Shown here: one piece after another, positions 1-8,904 of the stretch | Numbering within the stretch: position 1 is the first letter of the stretch | Layout of the letters: each line of letters begins with the position of its first letter | DNA from: Rhodohalobacter sulfatireducens | GTDB lineage: Bacteria; Bacteroidota; Rhodothermia; Balneolales; Balneolaceae | Length of the DNA: 64,000 nt | Direction: 5' to 3' | Assembly (NCBI RefSeq): GCF_022012475.1 | Contig: NZ_JAKLWS010000014.1 | Span: 38,873-102,872 of the forward strand | Notes under the pieces: generated by a model | What the model saw: the letters and a program-made list of their open reading frames with translations, nothing else | The model's database searches: none | What the model was told of the DNA's origin: nothing | Position numbers and translations under genes: made by a program

Positions 1-627
1 TTGTAAGATTTTCTTAGCCAGTGATTCATTATTCTGTTTGATGGCCAACCAACGCGGACTTTCGGGAATTCCCAAAACAAAGAAACAGTAGATAGCCGCC
101 GGAATTCCTTCAACTCCGAGCATCCAGCGCCAGGCGTTTTCACCAAAGCTTGCTCCTATCCAGTAATTGGACAGGTAGGCTATCAAAATTCCAAACACGA
201 TATTGAACTGGTACAGGGCAACTAATTTTCCACGGTTATTAGCAGGTGTAATTTCTGAGATATAGATCGGCGCTGCTACGGATGAAGCACCAACTCCCAA
301 ACCCCCAATGAACCTGGCAATTGAAAAGATATAGGGATTTGGAGCAAGTCCGGAACCAACAGCAGATACAAAGTATAAAATCCCAATCCAAAACAGGGTT
401 TTTCTCCGGCCATACTTGTCACAAGGAATTCCCCCGAAGAGAGCTCCGATCACGGTCCCCCAAAGAGCCATCGACATAATGAAGGTTCCATGAAAAAGGT
501 CACTCATCTGCCAAAGTTCCTGGATAGGCTGGTCGGCACCGGAAATTACGATGGTATCAAACCCAAATAAAAAACCGGCCAGTGAGGCCGCAATGGCAGA
601 CAGTGCAATAGATTTTGTTTTAATCAT
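1..627 (-). CDS. Sugar porter family MFS transporter (3' end outside window)
   Basis: The reverse strand from the ATG at 627 stays open for 209 codons to the window edge, so only the N-terminal half is present. It begins MIKTKSIALSAIAASLAGFL and shows sugar-porter signatures: the FGFDTIVISGA stretch in helix 1, D-x-x-GRR after helix 2 (CDKYGRRKT), an RFIGGLGVG segment in helix 4, ITPANNRGKL after it, and the PESPRWL motif before the central loop. These mark a major facilitator sugar:H+ symporter of the inner membrane. The gene lies 190 bases downstream of a GH32 fructan hydrolase on the same strand, so fructose or a short fructan is the likely substrate (inference). The family call is firm; the substrate is not. 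Confidence 0.9.
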   Translation of the reverse strand, partial: MIKTKSIALSAIAASLAGFLFGFDTIVISGADQPIQELWQMSDLFHGTFIMSMALWGTVIGALFGGIPCDKYGRRKTLFWIGILYFVSAVGSGLAPNPYIFSIARFIGGLGVGASSVAAPIYISEITPANNRGKLVALYQFNIVFGILIAYLSNYWIGASFGENAWRWMLGVEGIPAAIYCFFVLGIPESPRWLAIKQNNESLAKKILQ

Positions 628-723
628 GTGGTAGATCTTTTGTTAGCTTGAAAATTTTATTTCCCTCCTGCCTCTCCTCAATATCTCGGCCTGAAAGAGA
701 GTCAGGTAAAATCTCCGCTTAGG

Positions 724-752
724 GTCCCGAACCGTCGGGACGCCTTTAGGCG
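724..752. repeat. Paired small hairpins, GTCCCGA-type and CGCCT/AGGCG
   Basis: Positions 724-741 read GTCCCGA, four bases, TCGGGAC, a perfect 7-bp stem. Positions 741-752 form a second stem CGCCT/AGGCG. The same GTCCCGA/TCGGGAC stem with a different 4-base loop recurs at 63928-63945 inside a tRNA-like sequence. It sits between the GH32 gene and the sugar porter. Function unknown; a mobile palindromic element or a processing hairpin are both possible. Confidence 0.6.
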
Positions 753-779
753 GTTGGGTGTACATCCCCCGAGTTTACA

Positions 780-815
780 CGACATTCGTCGCGCTCACAT
801 TCCCCCTTCGAAGGG
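780..815. repeat. Two small palindromes next to the GH32 3' end
   Basis: CGAC/GTCG at 780-791 is followed by the palindrome CCCTTCGAAGGG at 804-815, immediately downstream of the GH32 stop codon. The arrangement, a CGAC-type stem and then a CCCCT/AGGGG-type stem at the 3' end of a reverse-strand gene, resembles the pair at 45671-45701. It may be a decayed member of the same dispersed element. Confidence 0.4.
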
Positions 816-819
816 AGAA

Positions 820-2451
820 TTATTGCAGCGCCGTTTCTGTCCAAATTGACTCCAAAGGCCAAAATTCAATATTCGTAATGGTGGCCGAGCCTCCATCCGC
901 AAAAGCAGAAACACCTATACTTTCAGGATCGGGAAATATCCGGTTGGTTATAACTCTCGATCCATCGTTCACAAAAACTTCAACAGATGACCAATCTACA
1001 AAAAATCGAATCTTAACCGTACCATCGGAAAGGTGTACAGGAACATCATTCCGTTGTTCAAACCCCTCGAAAAAGTCAGATTCCCCGGAGTTTGTCCGAT
1101 CTGCAAATACATTTTGGTTCACAGAATTGTATCCGATAACCGTTCTTTGGTTTTCGGCTTCCCGCACATTTATCCCAACACTTTCTGCATCTCCGGGTTC
1201 GATCTCAACAATCATCTCAAATGCTTTACCGGATATCCCCTCTTGAGAGAGATCGATCGTTTCATCACTGAGATCCAGGTTTTCCAAACGAACAGGATCT
1301 TCCCTCAACTGCCTCAGGCTTTCAACCGGTTTTTGAACCAGACTGTATGATTCATTATTGGATTCCAGGTGAATGGAACGCGGAATTGACATCGCACTTC
1401 TCCACGGATGGGTTGGAATCTCATTTGCATAATCCCAGTTATTCATCCAGCCAACCCAAAGTTGACGAGCATCTTCCTCAGGAATATTGTTCCAACTGAT
1501 AGCCGCATAAAAATCCGTTCCGTAATCGGTCCAGTGAGGTGCCGTTTCCATAAATGTCTCATCGGGAATAAACGAAGTGCCATCCCACTCACCCACAAAG
1601 TATTGAGAACCGGAGCCACCGGCTACCGATCCCGGGTTCATATCCACATGAAGAACCCATTTTTGATTTTCAGGATTATCATCCACCGGTAGTCGGAAAA
1701 AATCCGGGCATTCCCAGATTCCGCCTGTTGCACCGGCTGGCCCAAAATCACTCAGATATTCCCAATCTTTCAAATTATCAGAAGCATAAAACTGAACTTT
1801 ATGCTGCGTGGGTAGTGCAACAACCATCAACCACCTGCCCATCTCTTCATTCCAGGAAACATTTGGATCCCGAAAATCCGGATCATCAAATTCCAACACA
1901 GGATTGCCTTCGAACTTCGTGAATGTCTGCCCACCATCGATGCTGTAAGCCAGTGATTGAGCCTGGTCTGTAGATCCGTCTTCTCGTGTGTAGTGACTTG
2001 TATAGATCGCTACAATGGGTGGGTCTCCCCCATCTCCAAATCCACTCGTATTCTGATGGTCTACCACAGCACTACCGCTGAATATTCCCTCTTCCTCTTC
2101 TTTACCATAGGGAATAGCAACGGCTTTATGATCCCAATGAACAAGATCGGTACTCGTGGCGTGTCCCCAACTCATATATCCCCAGCGGTTCCCAAATGGA
2201 TTGTATTGATGAAAAAGATGATAAACCCCGTCGTTGTAGACTAAACCATTCGGATCGTTCATCCAGTTAATTTTTGGTGAGTAATGAAATTGAGGCCGAT
2301 AAGGCTCAGAGAAGTTTACCTGTGCCGCCAGATGCTGATCAATTCGATCCGGATCGTATTCAGTTTCCTCAGGTACCTGTTCCTCACAGCCTACAAATAT
2401 TAACGCAAGAAGAATTAGCAGAAATTGCAAAAAGATGTTTTCTCTAATCAT
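820..2451 (-). CDS. Glycoside hydrolase family 32 lipoprotein (levanase/inulinase-like fructanase)
   Basis: This 543-residue protein has a lipoprotein signal peptide ending in FVGC (Cys22), so it is probably anchored in an outer or periplasmic membrane. The five-bladed GH32 domain carries all three hallmarks: WMNDPNG at 63-69 with nucleophile Asp66, FRDPN with Asp195 (transition-state stabiliser), and the acid/base in WEC with Glu247. The C-terminal beta-sandwich typical of the family follows, with SVEVFVNDG near the end. It should hydrolyse terminal or internal beta-fructosidic bonds in levan, inulin or sucrose. The downstream sugar porter on the same strand could import the products. Exo versus endo mode and the preferred linkage cannot be read from the sequence. 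Confidence 0.93.
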   Translation of the reverse strand: MIRENIFLQFLLILLALIFVGCEEQVPEETEYDPDRIDQHLAAQVNFSEPYRPQFHYSPKINWMNDPNGLVYNDGVYHLFHQYNPFGNRWGYMSWGHATSTDLVHWDHKAVAIPYGKEEEEGIFSGSAVVDHQNTSGFGDGGDPPIVAIYTSHYTREDGSTDQAQSLAYSIDGGQTFTKFEGNPVLEFDDPDFRDPNVSWNEEMGRWLMVVALPTQHKVQFYASDNLKDWEYLSDFGPAGATGGIWECPDFFRLPVDDNPENQKWVLHVDMNPGSVAGGSGSQYFVGEWDGTSFIPDETFMETAPHWTDYGTDFYAAISWNNIPEEDARQLWVGWMNNWDYANEIPTHPWRSAMSIPRSIHLESNNESYSLVQKPVESLRQLREDPVRLENLDLSDETIDLSQEGISGKAFEMIVEIEPGDAESVGINVREAENQRTVIGYNSVNQNVFADRTNSGESDFFEGFEQRNDVPVHLSDGTVKIRFFVDWSSVEVFVNDGSRVITNRIFPDPESIGVSAFADGGSATITNIEFWPLESIWTETALQ

Positions 2452-2510
2452 AGGATTGAACTAACATATCTTCTGATTTGACATCATAGTATAAACATTC
2501 ATTGAAATAA

Positions 2511-2545
2511 AAAAAGCCTTTCCAAAATTCTGAAAAGGCTTTTTA
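2511..2545 (-). terminator. Intrinsic terminator of the DUF4870 gene
   Basis: AAAAAGCCTTT and GAAAAGGCTTTTT form a GC-centred hairpin followed on the reverse strand by a run of T residues. It lies 18 bases after the DUF4870 stop codon and separates that gene from the GH32 gene. Confidence 0.8.
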
Positions 2546-2562
2546 AGATTTCCTTTGTCCAA

Positions 2563-2943
2563 TTATTTGATGAGTGTAGTAATGCTGCCAATCAGAGGAA
2601 GCGGTTTCTCTCGATCGTTTACTACGTTCAAAATTCCCAGAACCATGCATACAAGGCCAAATATCCAAACGACTGGATAGATTAGCAGACCGATCAAAAT
2701 GACTGTCAGAATGCTTGCCGCCGTATTTCCGATAATGAGGAAAAGTAGGAGTAGCAATTGTTGATTCGCGTGGAATTTTGCAAAAGAATTATCTTTCGCT
2801 TCTGTTACTAATGGCAGAAAAAATAGAATTGGAAAAATATATCCTATAATTCCAAATAGCCTTACCTGGCTTACATCGGCTTCACCTGAAGCAGTACTTT
2901 GTTTTTCTTCGGGAAACTCATTGGGTTGATTTTTGTCTTCCAT
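2563..2943 (-). CDS. DUF4870-type membrane protein
   Basis: A 126-residue protein with a polar Glu/Gln/Pro-rich N-terminus (about 1-25), then a helical region. The first helix is around FGIIGYIFPILFFLPLV, followed by the family's conserved FAKFHANQQLLLLL block. Two further hydrophobic helices (about 70-105) and a short tail, DREKPLPLIG, complete the DUF4870 architecture. The family is widespread and without a known biochemical function; it is presumed to sit in the inner membrane. It is transcribed alone and ended by its own terminator. Confidence 0.85.
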   Translation of the reverse strand: MEDKNQPNEFPEEKQSTASGEADVSQVRLFGIIGYIFPILFFLPLVTEAKDNSFAKFHANQQLLLLLFLIIGNTAASILTVILIGLLIYPVVWIFGLVCMVLGILNVVNDREKPLPLIGSITTLIK

Positions 2944-3425
2944 GTCGGTGTTCTTTATGTGTGGTTTATGATGTTTCGTTGCTAACTAAATTCCTTTGGG
3001 ATTTGCTATTAAAAGATTACGAGATAGCTCCTAAAAAAAATCTAAATACTTATTCAGAGCTTCCATATGCCATTTTTTAATCTCTTCAATATCCATGCAG
3101 TCCCCAATATTTTAATTTATTGATTTTTATTTCGTAAACCTGAAACGATAATGGTCAATTCGTGTTAAAATATCAACTTCTCACTGATTGAAATTTAAAC
3201 GAACTGTATAATGTTATGCGTGATTTGAGGTAAATTTGATTCAGTAAAAATTTTAATTGTGTACATATACAGTTTTTTACACTCTTTAAGAATTCAATAC
3301 GTTTTTTGCTATGAGAAATCACGGTCAACGGTTAAATTCACTCCATACTAAAATTCCAGGCCTTTTAAATCAATCAATGTAAACCCGATATTTACGCGAA
3401 CACTTACTCAAGCAGTCCTCTTCAA
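2944..3425. other. Long AT-rich intergenic region between divergent genes
   Basis: This 482-base stretch separates the divergent DUF4870 and M1 peptidase genes and should hold both promoters. One TAAATTTG sequence at 3231-3238 (forward strand) matches the TAnnTTTG form of the Bacteroidota -7 element, but no clear TTG partner lies at the expected distance. No gene, tRNA or strong hairpin was seen. Confidence 0.4.
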
Positions 3426-5459
3426 ATGAAAGTATTTTCCAAAACATTTTCCTGCCTTCTAATTCTTACTTTACTTACAATAACTTCCTGTTCTACCAGT
3501 GAACAGGTGTCCGAACCTCAAAAAGATCTCGCCCCACTCGTAGACCGAATTGAGCGGCCCCTGCCCTATCCCCTACAACCCCCGGCATCTTACCAAATGG
3601 CGGTGAATAACGGCACACGTACAGAAAGCGGTGAACCCGGTGAAAACTACTGGCAGAATTACAGTTACTATACATTACATGCCGAAATTGACCCGGAATC
3701 AAACATGCTCTATGGTAATTCGCAGGTTACTTTTGATAATAACTCACCTCATTCCCAGCGTGTAATTGTTGTTGAGCTGGCACAAAACTTACATAAAGCC
3801 GGTACTCCAAAAAATGAATACGTTGAGATAACCGGCGGGATGGATCTTTCCCGAATCTCAGTAGATGGAACTGAAATTGAGGAAACAAACATCTACAGGC
3901 GATGGACTCAAGAAGAGGCCGGGTACATTTTAGACGGCACACACCTGTACATTTACCCGGATGAGCCGTTAGAATCAGGAGATTCTATCGATTTTGGGTT
4001 TGAGTGGTCCTTTGAAATTCCTGAGCACGGTGCTGCAGGCGACGGTTCAGGACGAATGGGACGAAGTCGCGAAAACCTGTTTTACATTGCCTATTGGTAT
4101 CCACAGATTGCCGTTTATGATGATGTAATTGGTTGGTATAATGATCCGTTTTTAGGCAAAGCTGAATTCTACCATGGTTTTGCTGATTATGATGTGACCA
4201 TAACAGCACCTGAAGATTGGCTGGTAATGTCTACCGGAGAGTTCGTGAACCCGGAGAATACACTTTCTGAAGAAACTCTTGAGAGATATCGAAAGGCGGG
4301 AGAAAGTGATGAAGTCATCACCATTGCGGATTTTGATGAGCTGGATGAGGCCACTCTGGACAGCGAGGATGATAAACTTACCTGGAGGTTCCAGGCCTAC
4401 AACATAATTGATGTAGCATTCAGTGCTACACTTGAATCAAAGTGGGAAAGTGCCCGCACGAAAGCCGGTGATGTAGACGGAGACGGGGAGATGGATTACA
4501 CAAGGATAAACACTTTTTACCGGGAGCCTGCTAAGTTTTGGACCGATCAAACCAAGTATGCCCAACACTCTATCGAATTTTTGGCGGAGTACACCGGCAA
4601 ACCCTACCCCTGGCCTCATATGACATCGGTTGAAGGTGCCGGTATCATCGGAGGAGGCATGGAACACCCAATGATGACTGTAATTGGAGATTATAACAGC
4701 GCCGGTGCAGTGCGGCTTTACGGGGTAACCGCTCATGAACTGGCACATATGTGGATACCAATGATGCTAAGTACCAATGAGCGTCGCTATACATGGATTG
4801 ATGAGGGATACACTCAGTTCCATGATAATCTCGCTTCCGCTGATTACTATGGCCCTGACCGTTTTGATCAGCTCGATGTGTTTGCCAGTTATATGCAGAT
4901 TGCGGGAACGGAGCTGGAAGGAGAGCTGATGCGTTGGTCTGATTATCACTATTTTTCAAACACGTACAGTATTGCCTCTTACGACAAGCCCGCTTCCATT
5001 CTTTATGCATTAAAAGGCCTGCTTGGTGAAGACCTGTTCATGGAAGCTCACCGTGAGTTTATCGATCGATGGGCTTTTAAACACCCATACCCTTGGGATA
5101 TGTTTAGTACGTTTGAGGATGTAACCGGACGAGACCTTTCATGGTTCTGGAGATCCTGGTACTATGAAACCTGGGTACTTGACCACGGTATAGCAGATGT
5201 ATCTCAGAACGGCGATGAAGTCCTCATAAATGTTGAAGATCACGGCAATGTTCCTATGCCTGTAGTCGTTGAAGTTGAGTTTGAAGATAACACCACGCAA
5301 ACGGAAATGGTGGATGTTGATCACTGGCTAAACGGTTATAGAACGAAGCAGATTGAAATTAGATCTGAAATTCCCGTTGTAAATGTTAGGATTGACCCGG
5401 ATTTCGAGTTCCCGGACGTCGATCGATCCAACAATCAGTGGTCGTCTGAGAATGAGTAA
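3426..5459 (+). CDS. M1-family zinc metallopeptidase lipoprotein
   Basis: A 677-residue secreted peptidase with a lipoprotein signal peptide (ITSC, Cys22). The gluzincin site is intact: HELAH at 437-441 and Glu460 in WIDEGY, giving HExxH-x18-E. The preceding GGGMEHP segment takes the place of the GxMEN substrate-recognition motif, with His for the usual Asn, so the aminopeptidase subsite may differ. An N-terminal beta-rich region (about 70-260) and an alpha-helical end with a beta domain follow M1 organisation. It probably trims peptides in the periplasm or at the cell surface. It is a single-gene unit with a dispersed palindrome just after the stop. Confidence 0.9.
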   Translation: MKVFSKTFSCLLILTLLTITSCSTSEQVSEPQKDLAPLVDRIERPLPYPLQPPASYQMAVNNGTRTESGEPGENYWQNYSYYTLHAEIDPESNMLYGNSQVTFDNNSPHSQRVIVVELAQNLHKAGTPKNEYVEITGGMDLSRISVDGTEIEETNIYRRWTQEEAGYILDGTHLYIYPDEPLESGDSIDFGFEWSFEIPEHGAAGDGSGRMGRSRENLFYIAYWYPQIAVYDDVIGWYNDPFLGKAEFYHGFADYDVTITAPEDWLVMSTGEFVNPENTLSEETLERYRKAGESDEVITIADFDELDEATLDSEDDKLTWRFQAYNIIDVAFSATLESKWESARTKAGDVDGDGEMDYTRINTFYREPAKFWTDQTKYAQHSIEFLAEYTGKPYPWPHMTSVEGAGIIGGGMEHPMMTVIGDYNSAGAVRLYGVTAHELAHMWIPMMLSTNERRYTWIDEGYTQFHDNLASADYYGPDRFDQLDVFASYMQIAGTELEGELMRWSDYHYFSNTYSIASYDKPASILYALKGLLGEDLFMEAHREFIDRWAFKHPYPWDMFSTFEDVTGRDLSWFWRSWYYETWVLDHGIADVSQNGDEVLINVEDHGNVPMPVVVEVEFEDNTTQTEMVDVDHWLNGYRTKQIEIRSEIPVVNVRIDPDFEFPDVDRSNNQWSSENE

Positions 5460-5474
5460 ATTGAACTTTGGGAG

Positions 5475-5500
5475 TTGGCGCAAGCAACTCGCTTGTGGTC
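5475..5500. repeat. Dispersed palindrome family A, copy 1
   Basis: TTGGCGCAAGC, five bases, GCTTGTGGTC: an imperfect palindrome 16 bases after the M1 peptidase stop. It shares the GGCGCAAGC/GCTTGTG core with seven other intergenic copies in this window. Confidence 0.65.
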
Positions 5501-5661
5501 ATTTTTTCAGAGCACGACCGGGACACTAGCGCTATCTTTTGTACAGTGTAGCCTGGTTAAGCGCAATTTGTCTTTCACTCAAAATTTTTAGCACCTGAAA
5601 ATCTTCTTTTTTTCAGTTAAGTTTCATAATTAGTTACGTAACTACCAAGAATAGGCTTTCT

Positions 5662-7386
5662 ATGAAGTCAATCTTCAATAAATATAAACAGAGCAACACT
5701 CTCCGCTGGTTCTTTCTTGGGGTTGGGATTTTAGCGGTAATTGCACTTACAGGACTCAATGTATACTCGTTATACGCACTTCGTGAATCTACTATTGATT
5801 CGGCAAAAGAGAATCGAAAAGTTCAATTAGAAGAGTTTACCGAAGCGATACGTCACCGCTTTTATTCACCATTCCGTGGCATCAGCAAGTTAGATATGAG
5901 TGATCTCCAGGAATCCTGGAATGAAAACGGAGACTTCCCCCCCTATTTCCGTGAAGTTTTAGCAAATACGATTAGTGACTCTCTATTCACGGATGTCTAT
6001 TACACACCAGACGATAGGATTGGATGCTGGCATCCGGATCGTGACGTTTATCGGTTCGATCAGCTAACCTCGTCATTTGTGGTTGATAATAATTTTCCTA
6101 AAGAAGCGTGTGACGGAATTGGAATCTCAAAAACCCGGATGAATACCGTTTCTCTTGATGATTACCGGTGGAATCTTCGTACGGAGTTTGACGCACACCG
6201 GTCTATGACACTTGCTTTGATCAACAACAGCGAAAAAGAAATTATCGGCCATCTCAACTTCCTAATCGATAAAGAGTACCTGCTCAACAACATCATGAAG
6301 CCTAAACTGGAAGCAAAAATCGGTTCCCCTGAAGAATCCGGTATTGTGGTTTGGCTGCGTGATTGGATGCAGAATGATATCTTACTTTGCAGTGGCGGAG
6401 ACATCACGTACGACAGGGCGAAAGTTGATCTGCGGCAACGGTTTCCTGATTTATTAGACAATTGGGTCTTGTATGCTTCATTCACTGAATCTCCCTCCGT
6501 TGCAGCCACAAAAGCTTCCGTAAATCGAAACTTTGTGTTGTTGGGAATTGCGGTATTTATACTGTTTGGCGCCTTCATTTTTATGTTCATTAATGCACAA
6601 CGTGAGCGTGAATTTGCAAGACGACAGGCCGGTTTTCTCGCCAATGTTACGCATGAGCTGAAAACTCCGTTAGCTGTAATGCAGGCTGCAGGTGAAAATA
6701 TATCAGATGGCAGGGTTACGGATGGTAAGCGATTGAAAGATTATGGGGCTCATATCTATAATGAGGCGATACGGCTCAGAAAAATGATCGATAAGCTTCT
6801 TGATGTAGCCAAAGTAGACTCCGGCCAAACAGTCGTTGAACAAGCTCCTTATCAACTGAAAAACCTGGTTCTGGAGTATTATCAAACCAATAAATCTTAC
6901 ATAGAACAGAAAGGGTTTACTTTTGAGTTTCAATCAGATGAAAAGGTCCCGCTGGTTATGATCGATCCGGATCACCTTGAAACCATTATGAATAACCTTG
7001 TTGAAAACAGCCTCAAATACAGTCACGATAAGAAAAATATTCAGATTGAACTTCGTTCAGAATCTGATTCGGTTAAACTATCAGTGGCCGACTATGGAGA
7101 AGGAATTCCCAAAAAAGTCCAAAAAAACATTTTTGATAAATTTTACCGTGTTGAAAATTCGCTTACCGCTAAAACCAAGGGACACGGATTAGGCCTTTCA
7201 ATTGTTAAAAATCTGGTCTCTTTAAATGGAGGCTCGATAAGCGTTAAAAGTGAGCATGGTAAGGGAGCCACATTCACCTTAACCTTCAAGGCACTTGTTG
7301 AAGCCCCCAAAGACTATGACAGACAAGAAAGTGATGATGCTATTAATATTCCAAAGAGCGTTGAATTAGATAATTATGTCGGATAA
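5662..7386 (+). CDS. Membrane sensor histidine kinase
   Basis: A 574-residue kinase with transmembrane helices at about 16-38 and 291-310 bracketing a periplasmic sensor domain of roughly 250 residues that I do not recognise. There is no obvious HAMP; the second helix runs directly into HisKA. The H-box is NVTHELKTP with phospho-acceptor His331. The ATPase shows the N-box (NNLVENSLKYS, about 444-454), G1 (DYGEGIP, about 477-483) and G2 (GHGLGLSI, about 507-514). The response regulator gene begins inside its last codons, so the two proteins form a two-component pair. Signal unknown. Confidence 0.93.
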   Translation: MKSIFNKYKQSNTLRWFFLGVGILAVIALTGLNVYSLYALRESTIDSAKENRKVQLEEFTEAIRHRFYSPFRGISKLDMSDLQESWNENGDFPPYFREVLANTISDSLFTDVYYTPDDRIGCWHPDRDVYRFDQLTSSFVVDNNFPKEACDGIGISKTRMNTVSLDDYRWNLRTEFDAHRSMTLALINNSEKEIIGHLNFLIDKEYLLNNIMKPKLEAKIGSPEESGIVVWLRDWMQNDILLCSGGDITYDRAKVDLRQRFPDLLDNWVLYASFTESPSVAATKASVNRNFVLLGIAVFILFGAFIFMFINAQREREFARRQAGFLANVTHELKTPLAVMQAAGENISDGRVTDGKRLKDYGAHIYNEAIRLRKMIDKLLDVAKVDSGQTVVEQAPYQLKNLVLEYYQTNKSYIEQKGFTFEFQSDEKVPLVMIDPDHLETIMNNLVENSLKYSHDKKNIQIELRSESDSVKLSVADYGEGIPKKVQKNIFDKFYRVENSLTAKTKGHGLGLSIVKNLVSLNGGSISVKSEHGKGATFTLTFKALVEAPKDYDRQESDDAINIPKSVELDNYVG

Positions 7387-8080
7387 ATCAAAAAAAATCT
7401 TAATTGTAGAGGACGAACCTAGTCTTGTTTTTACCCTAAAAGACACTCTCGAAGCTGAAAACTACGATGTAAATGTAGTTGAAGACGGGGCTGAAGCCGT
7501 CGAAACCGTTCAACAGTTTGAACCGGATTTAATGATTCTCGATTTGATGCTGCCAAATGTCAGCGGTTACGAAATCTGTAAAGAGATCCGGGATTTGAAG
7601 TATACATTCCCAATCATCATGCTGACTGCAAAAGACCAGGAAATCGATAAGGTAACCGGGCTGAATCTTGGAGCTGATGATTATATCACGAAACCATTTG
7701 GTGTAAAGGAGTTGCTGGCCCGGATCCGTGCAAGACTTCGCAGGGCAAACGCATATTCTAAATCAGGTCCTGCTGGACTGCTGAAACTCGGCGATATAAA
7801 AATTGACCTGAATGACGGTAAAGTCTTTAAGCCGAATCAAAAAGAAGAAGAGCTATCAACCCGCGAAGTGGAGATCATTGAGTTCTTTCTCTCAAATGCT
7901 AACCGCCCCATTTCCAGGGACGATCTACTTGAAAAAGTATGGCGTTATGAGTACAGCACAAACACCCGTACCGTTGATGTGCACATCTCGAAATTGAGAG
8001 CCAAAATTGAGAAGAACCCTGATGACCCCAAATACCTGGTAACCCTTCACGGTGTGGGCTATATGCTACGCCTTAACTAA
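7376..8080 (+). CDS. OmpR/PhoB-type response regulator
   Basis: 234 residues: a receiver domain with acidic pair Glu12-Asp13, phospho-acceptor Asp56 (MILDLMLP) and Lys106 (TKPFG), then a winged-helix DNA-binding domain from about 130 ending in the family's TVDVHISKLRAKIE and GVGYML blocks. Its ATG lies 11 bases inside the kinase gene, which indicates translational coupling. The 3' end overlaps the convergent FMN reductase gene by 15 bases. Targets are unknown, though genes for a quinone/FMN reductase and repair lie next to it. Confidence 0.95.
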   Translation: MSDKSKKILIVEDEPSLVFTLKDTLEAENYDVNVVEDGAEAVETVQQFEPDLMILDLMLPNVSGYEICKEIRDLKYTFPIIMLTAKDQEIDKVTGLNLGADDYITKPFGVKELLARIRARLRRANAYSKSGPAGLLKLGDIKIDLNDGKVFKPNQKEEELSTREVEIIEFFLSNANRPISRDDLLEKVWRYEYSTNTRTVDVHISKLRAKIEKNPDDPKYLVTLHGVGYMLRLN

Positions 8081-8623
8081 TTCGGTGCTTACCTTCTCTA
8101 CAAAGTCCGGGAAACCTTTCAACTGTTTTTCCCATAGCTTCTGCATTTTCTCTGACAGGAGTCCATTCTCTTCATCAAACGTATCATTGACCCGCTGGAT
8201 AAACATCCTCTCCGGGAAAATATGGGCCTGGCGATAAATTAAAAGTTGTGAAAATTGTTCAACGGGTCGCAAAGCTCCAAACGCTCCTGCCGCTTCACCA
8301 ATCAGGCAAATAGGAGCTTTGTTAAATGCTTTTGGAAAGGGAAGATAGTCGTAAAATAGTTTCAAAATTCCCGGAAACCCTCCATTGTATTCGGGAATCA
8401 CGAATACGAAACCATCCGCATCCAGGAATTTGTCATTAAACTGCTCAACTGATTCTGGTTTGTTATTATACTTCCCTCCCACAATATCTTCAATCGGGAA
8501 ATCTCTGAGAGAAAAGATTTCAGTTGTTGCTTTTTCTGATAAAAACCGTTCGGAATATCTCGACACTTTCAATGCATTCGAGTTAGGCCGGTCGGTTGCT
8601 GATAATATGTGTATACGTGCCAT
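8066..8623 (-). CDS. NADPH-dependent FMN reductase family protein
   Basis: A 185-residue flavodoxin-fold protein. The N-terminal ILSATDRPNSNALKVSRY is the phosphate-binding loop of the NADPH-dependent FMN/azo reductase family. PEYNGGFPGILKLFYDYL (about 100-117) is the conserved active-site segment, followed by GAFGALRP. Family members reduce FMN or quinones with NAD(P)H in the cytoplasm, often for redox or xenobiotic defence. Its final codons overlap the end of the response regulator gene in the convergent direction (8066-8080), so transcripts from the two strands would be antisense at their tails. An AAAGCGCTTT palindrome lies about 160 bases upstream. Confidence 0.88.
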   Translation of the reverse strand: MARIHILSATDRPNSNALKVSRYSERFLSEKATTEIFSLRDFPIEDIVGGKYNNKPESVEQFNDKFLDADGFVFVIPEYNGGFPGILKLFYDYLPFPKAFNKAPICLIGEAAGAFGALRPVEQFSQLLIYRQAHIFPERMFIQRVNDTFDEENGLLSEKMQKLWEKQLKGFPDFVEKVSTELVKA

Positions 8624-8783
8624 AAAATTTTCTTTCTGAGAAAAACAGGGCTTAAAATTTTTTCATTCCATCTTTTCGGAACTCATTCTATTGGTACTAT
8701 TACAGTTATTGATCGTAAAGTTTAACCAAATATCATTTTTTTTTGAAATTTTTTAATTCTCATAACCCCATATAAACCTAAAA

Positions 8784-8793
8784 AAAGCGCTTT
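8784..8793. promoter_or_regulatory. Possible LacI/GalR-type operator
   Basis: AAAGCGCTTT, a perfect palindrome with the central CG typical of LacI/GalR-family half-sites. It sits about 160 bases upstream of the FMN reductase start, where an operator or a small-RNA promoter site is plausible. The motif recurs at 19889, 44589 and 44661 in intergenic DNA. Confidence 0.3.
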
Positions 8794-8904
8794 CAAATAC
8801 AGTTTATCTTTAATTATCAATGCTAATTAAACATTTTGCCTAATTTTATTTGTATTTCTGATAAAACCACCCTATCATTATCCCAGTGATTGGCAATAAA
8901 GAAC

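Noticed and set aside
758..1246. Forward 162-codon frame opposite the GH32 gene
   Set aside because: It is the complementary shadow of a strongly conserved GH32 gene and has no family features or ribosome site.
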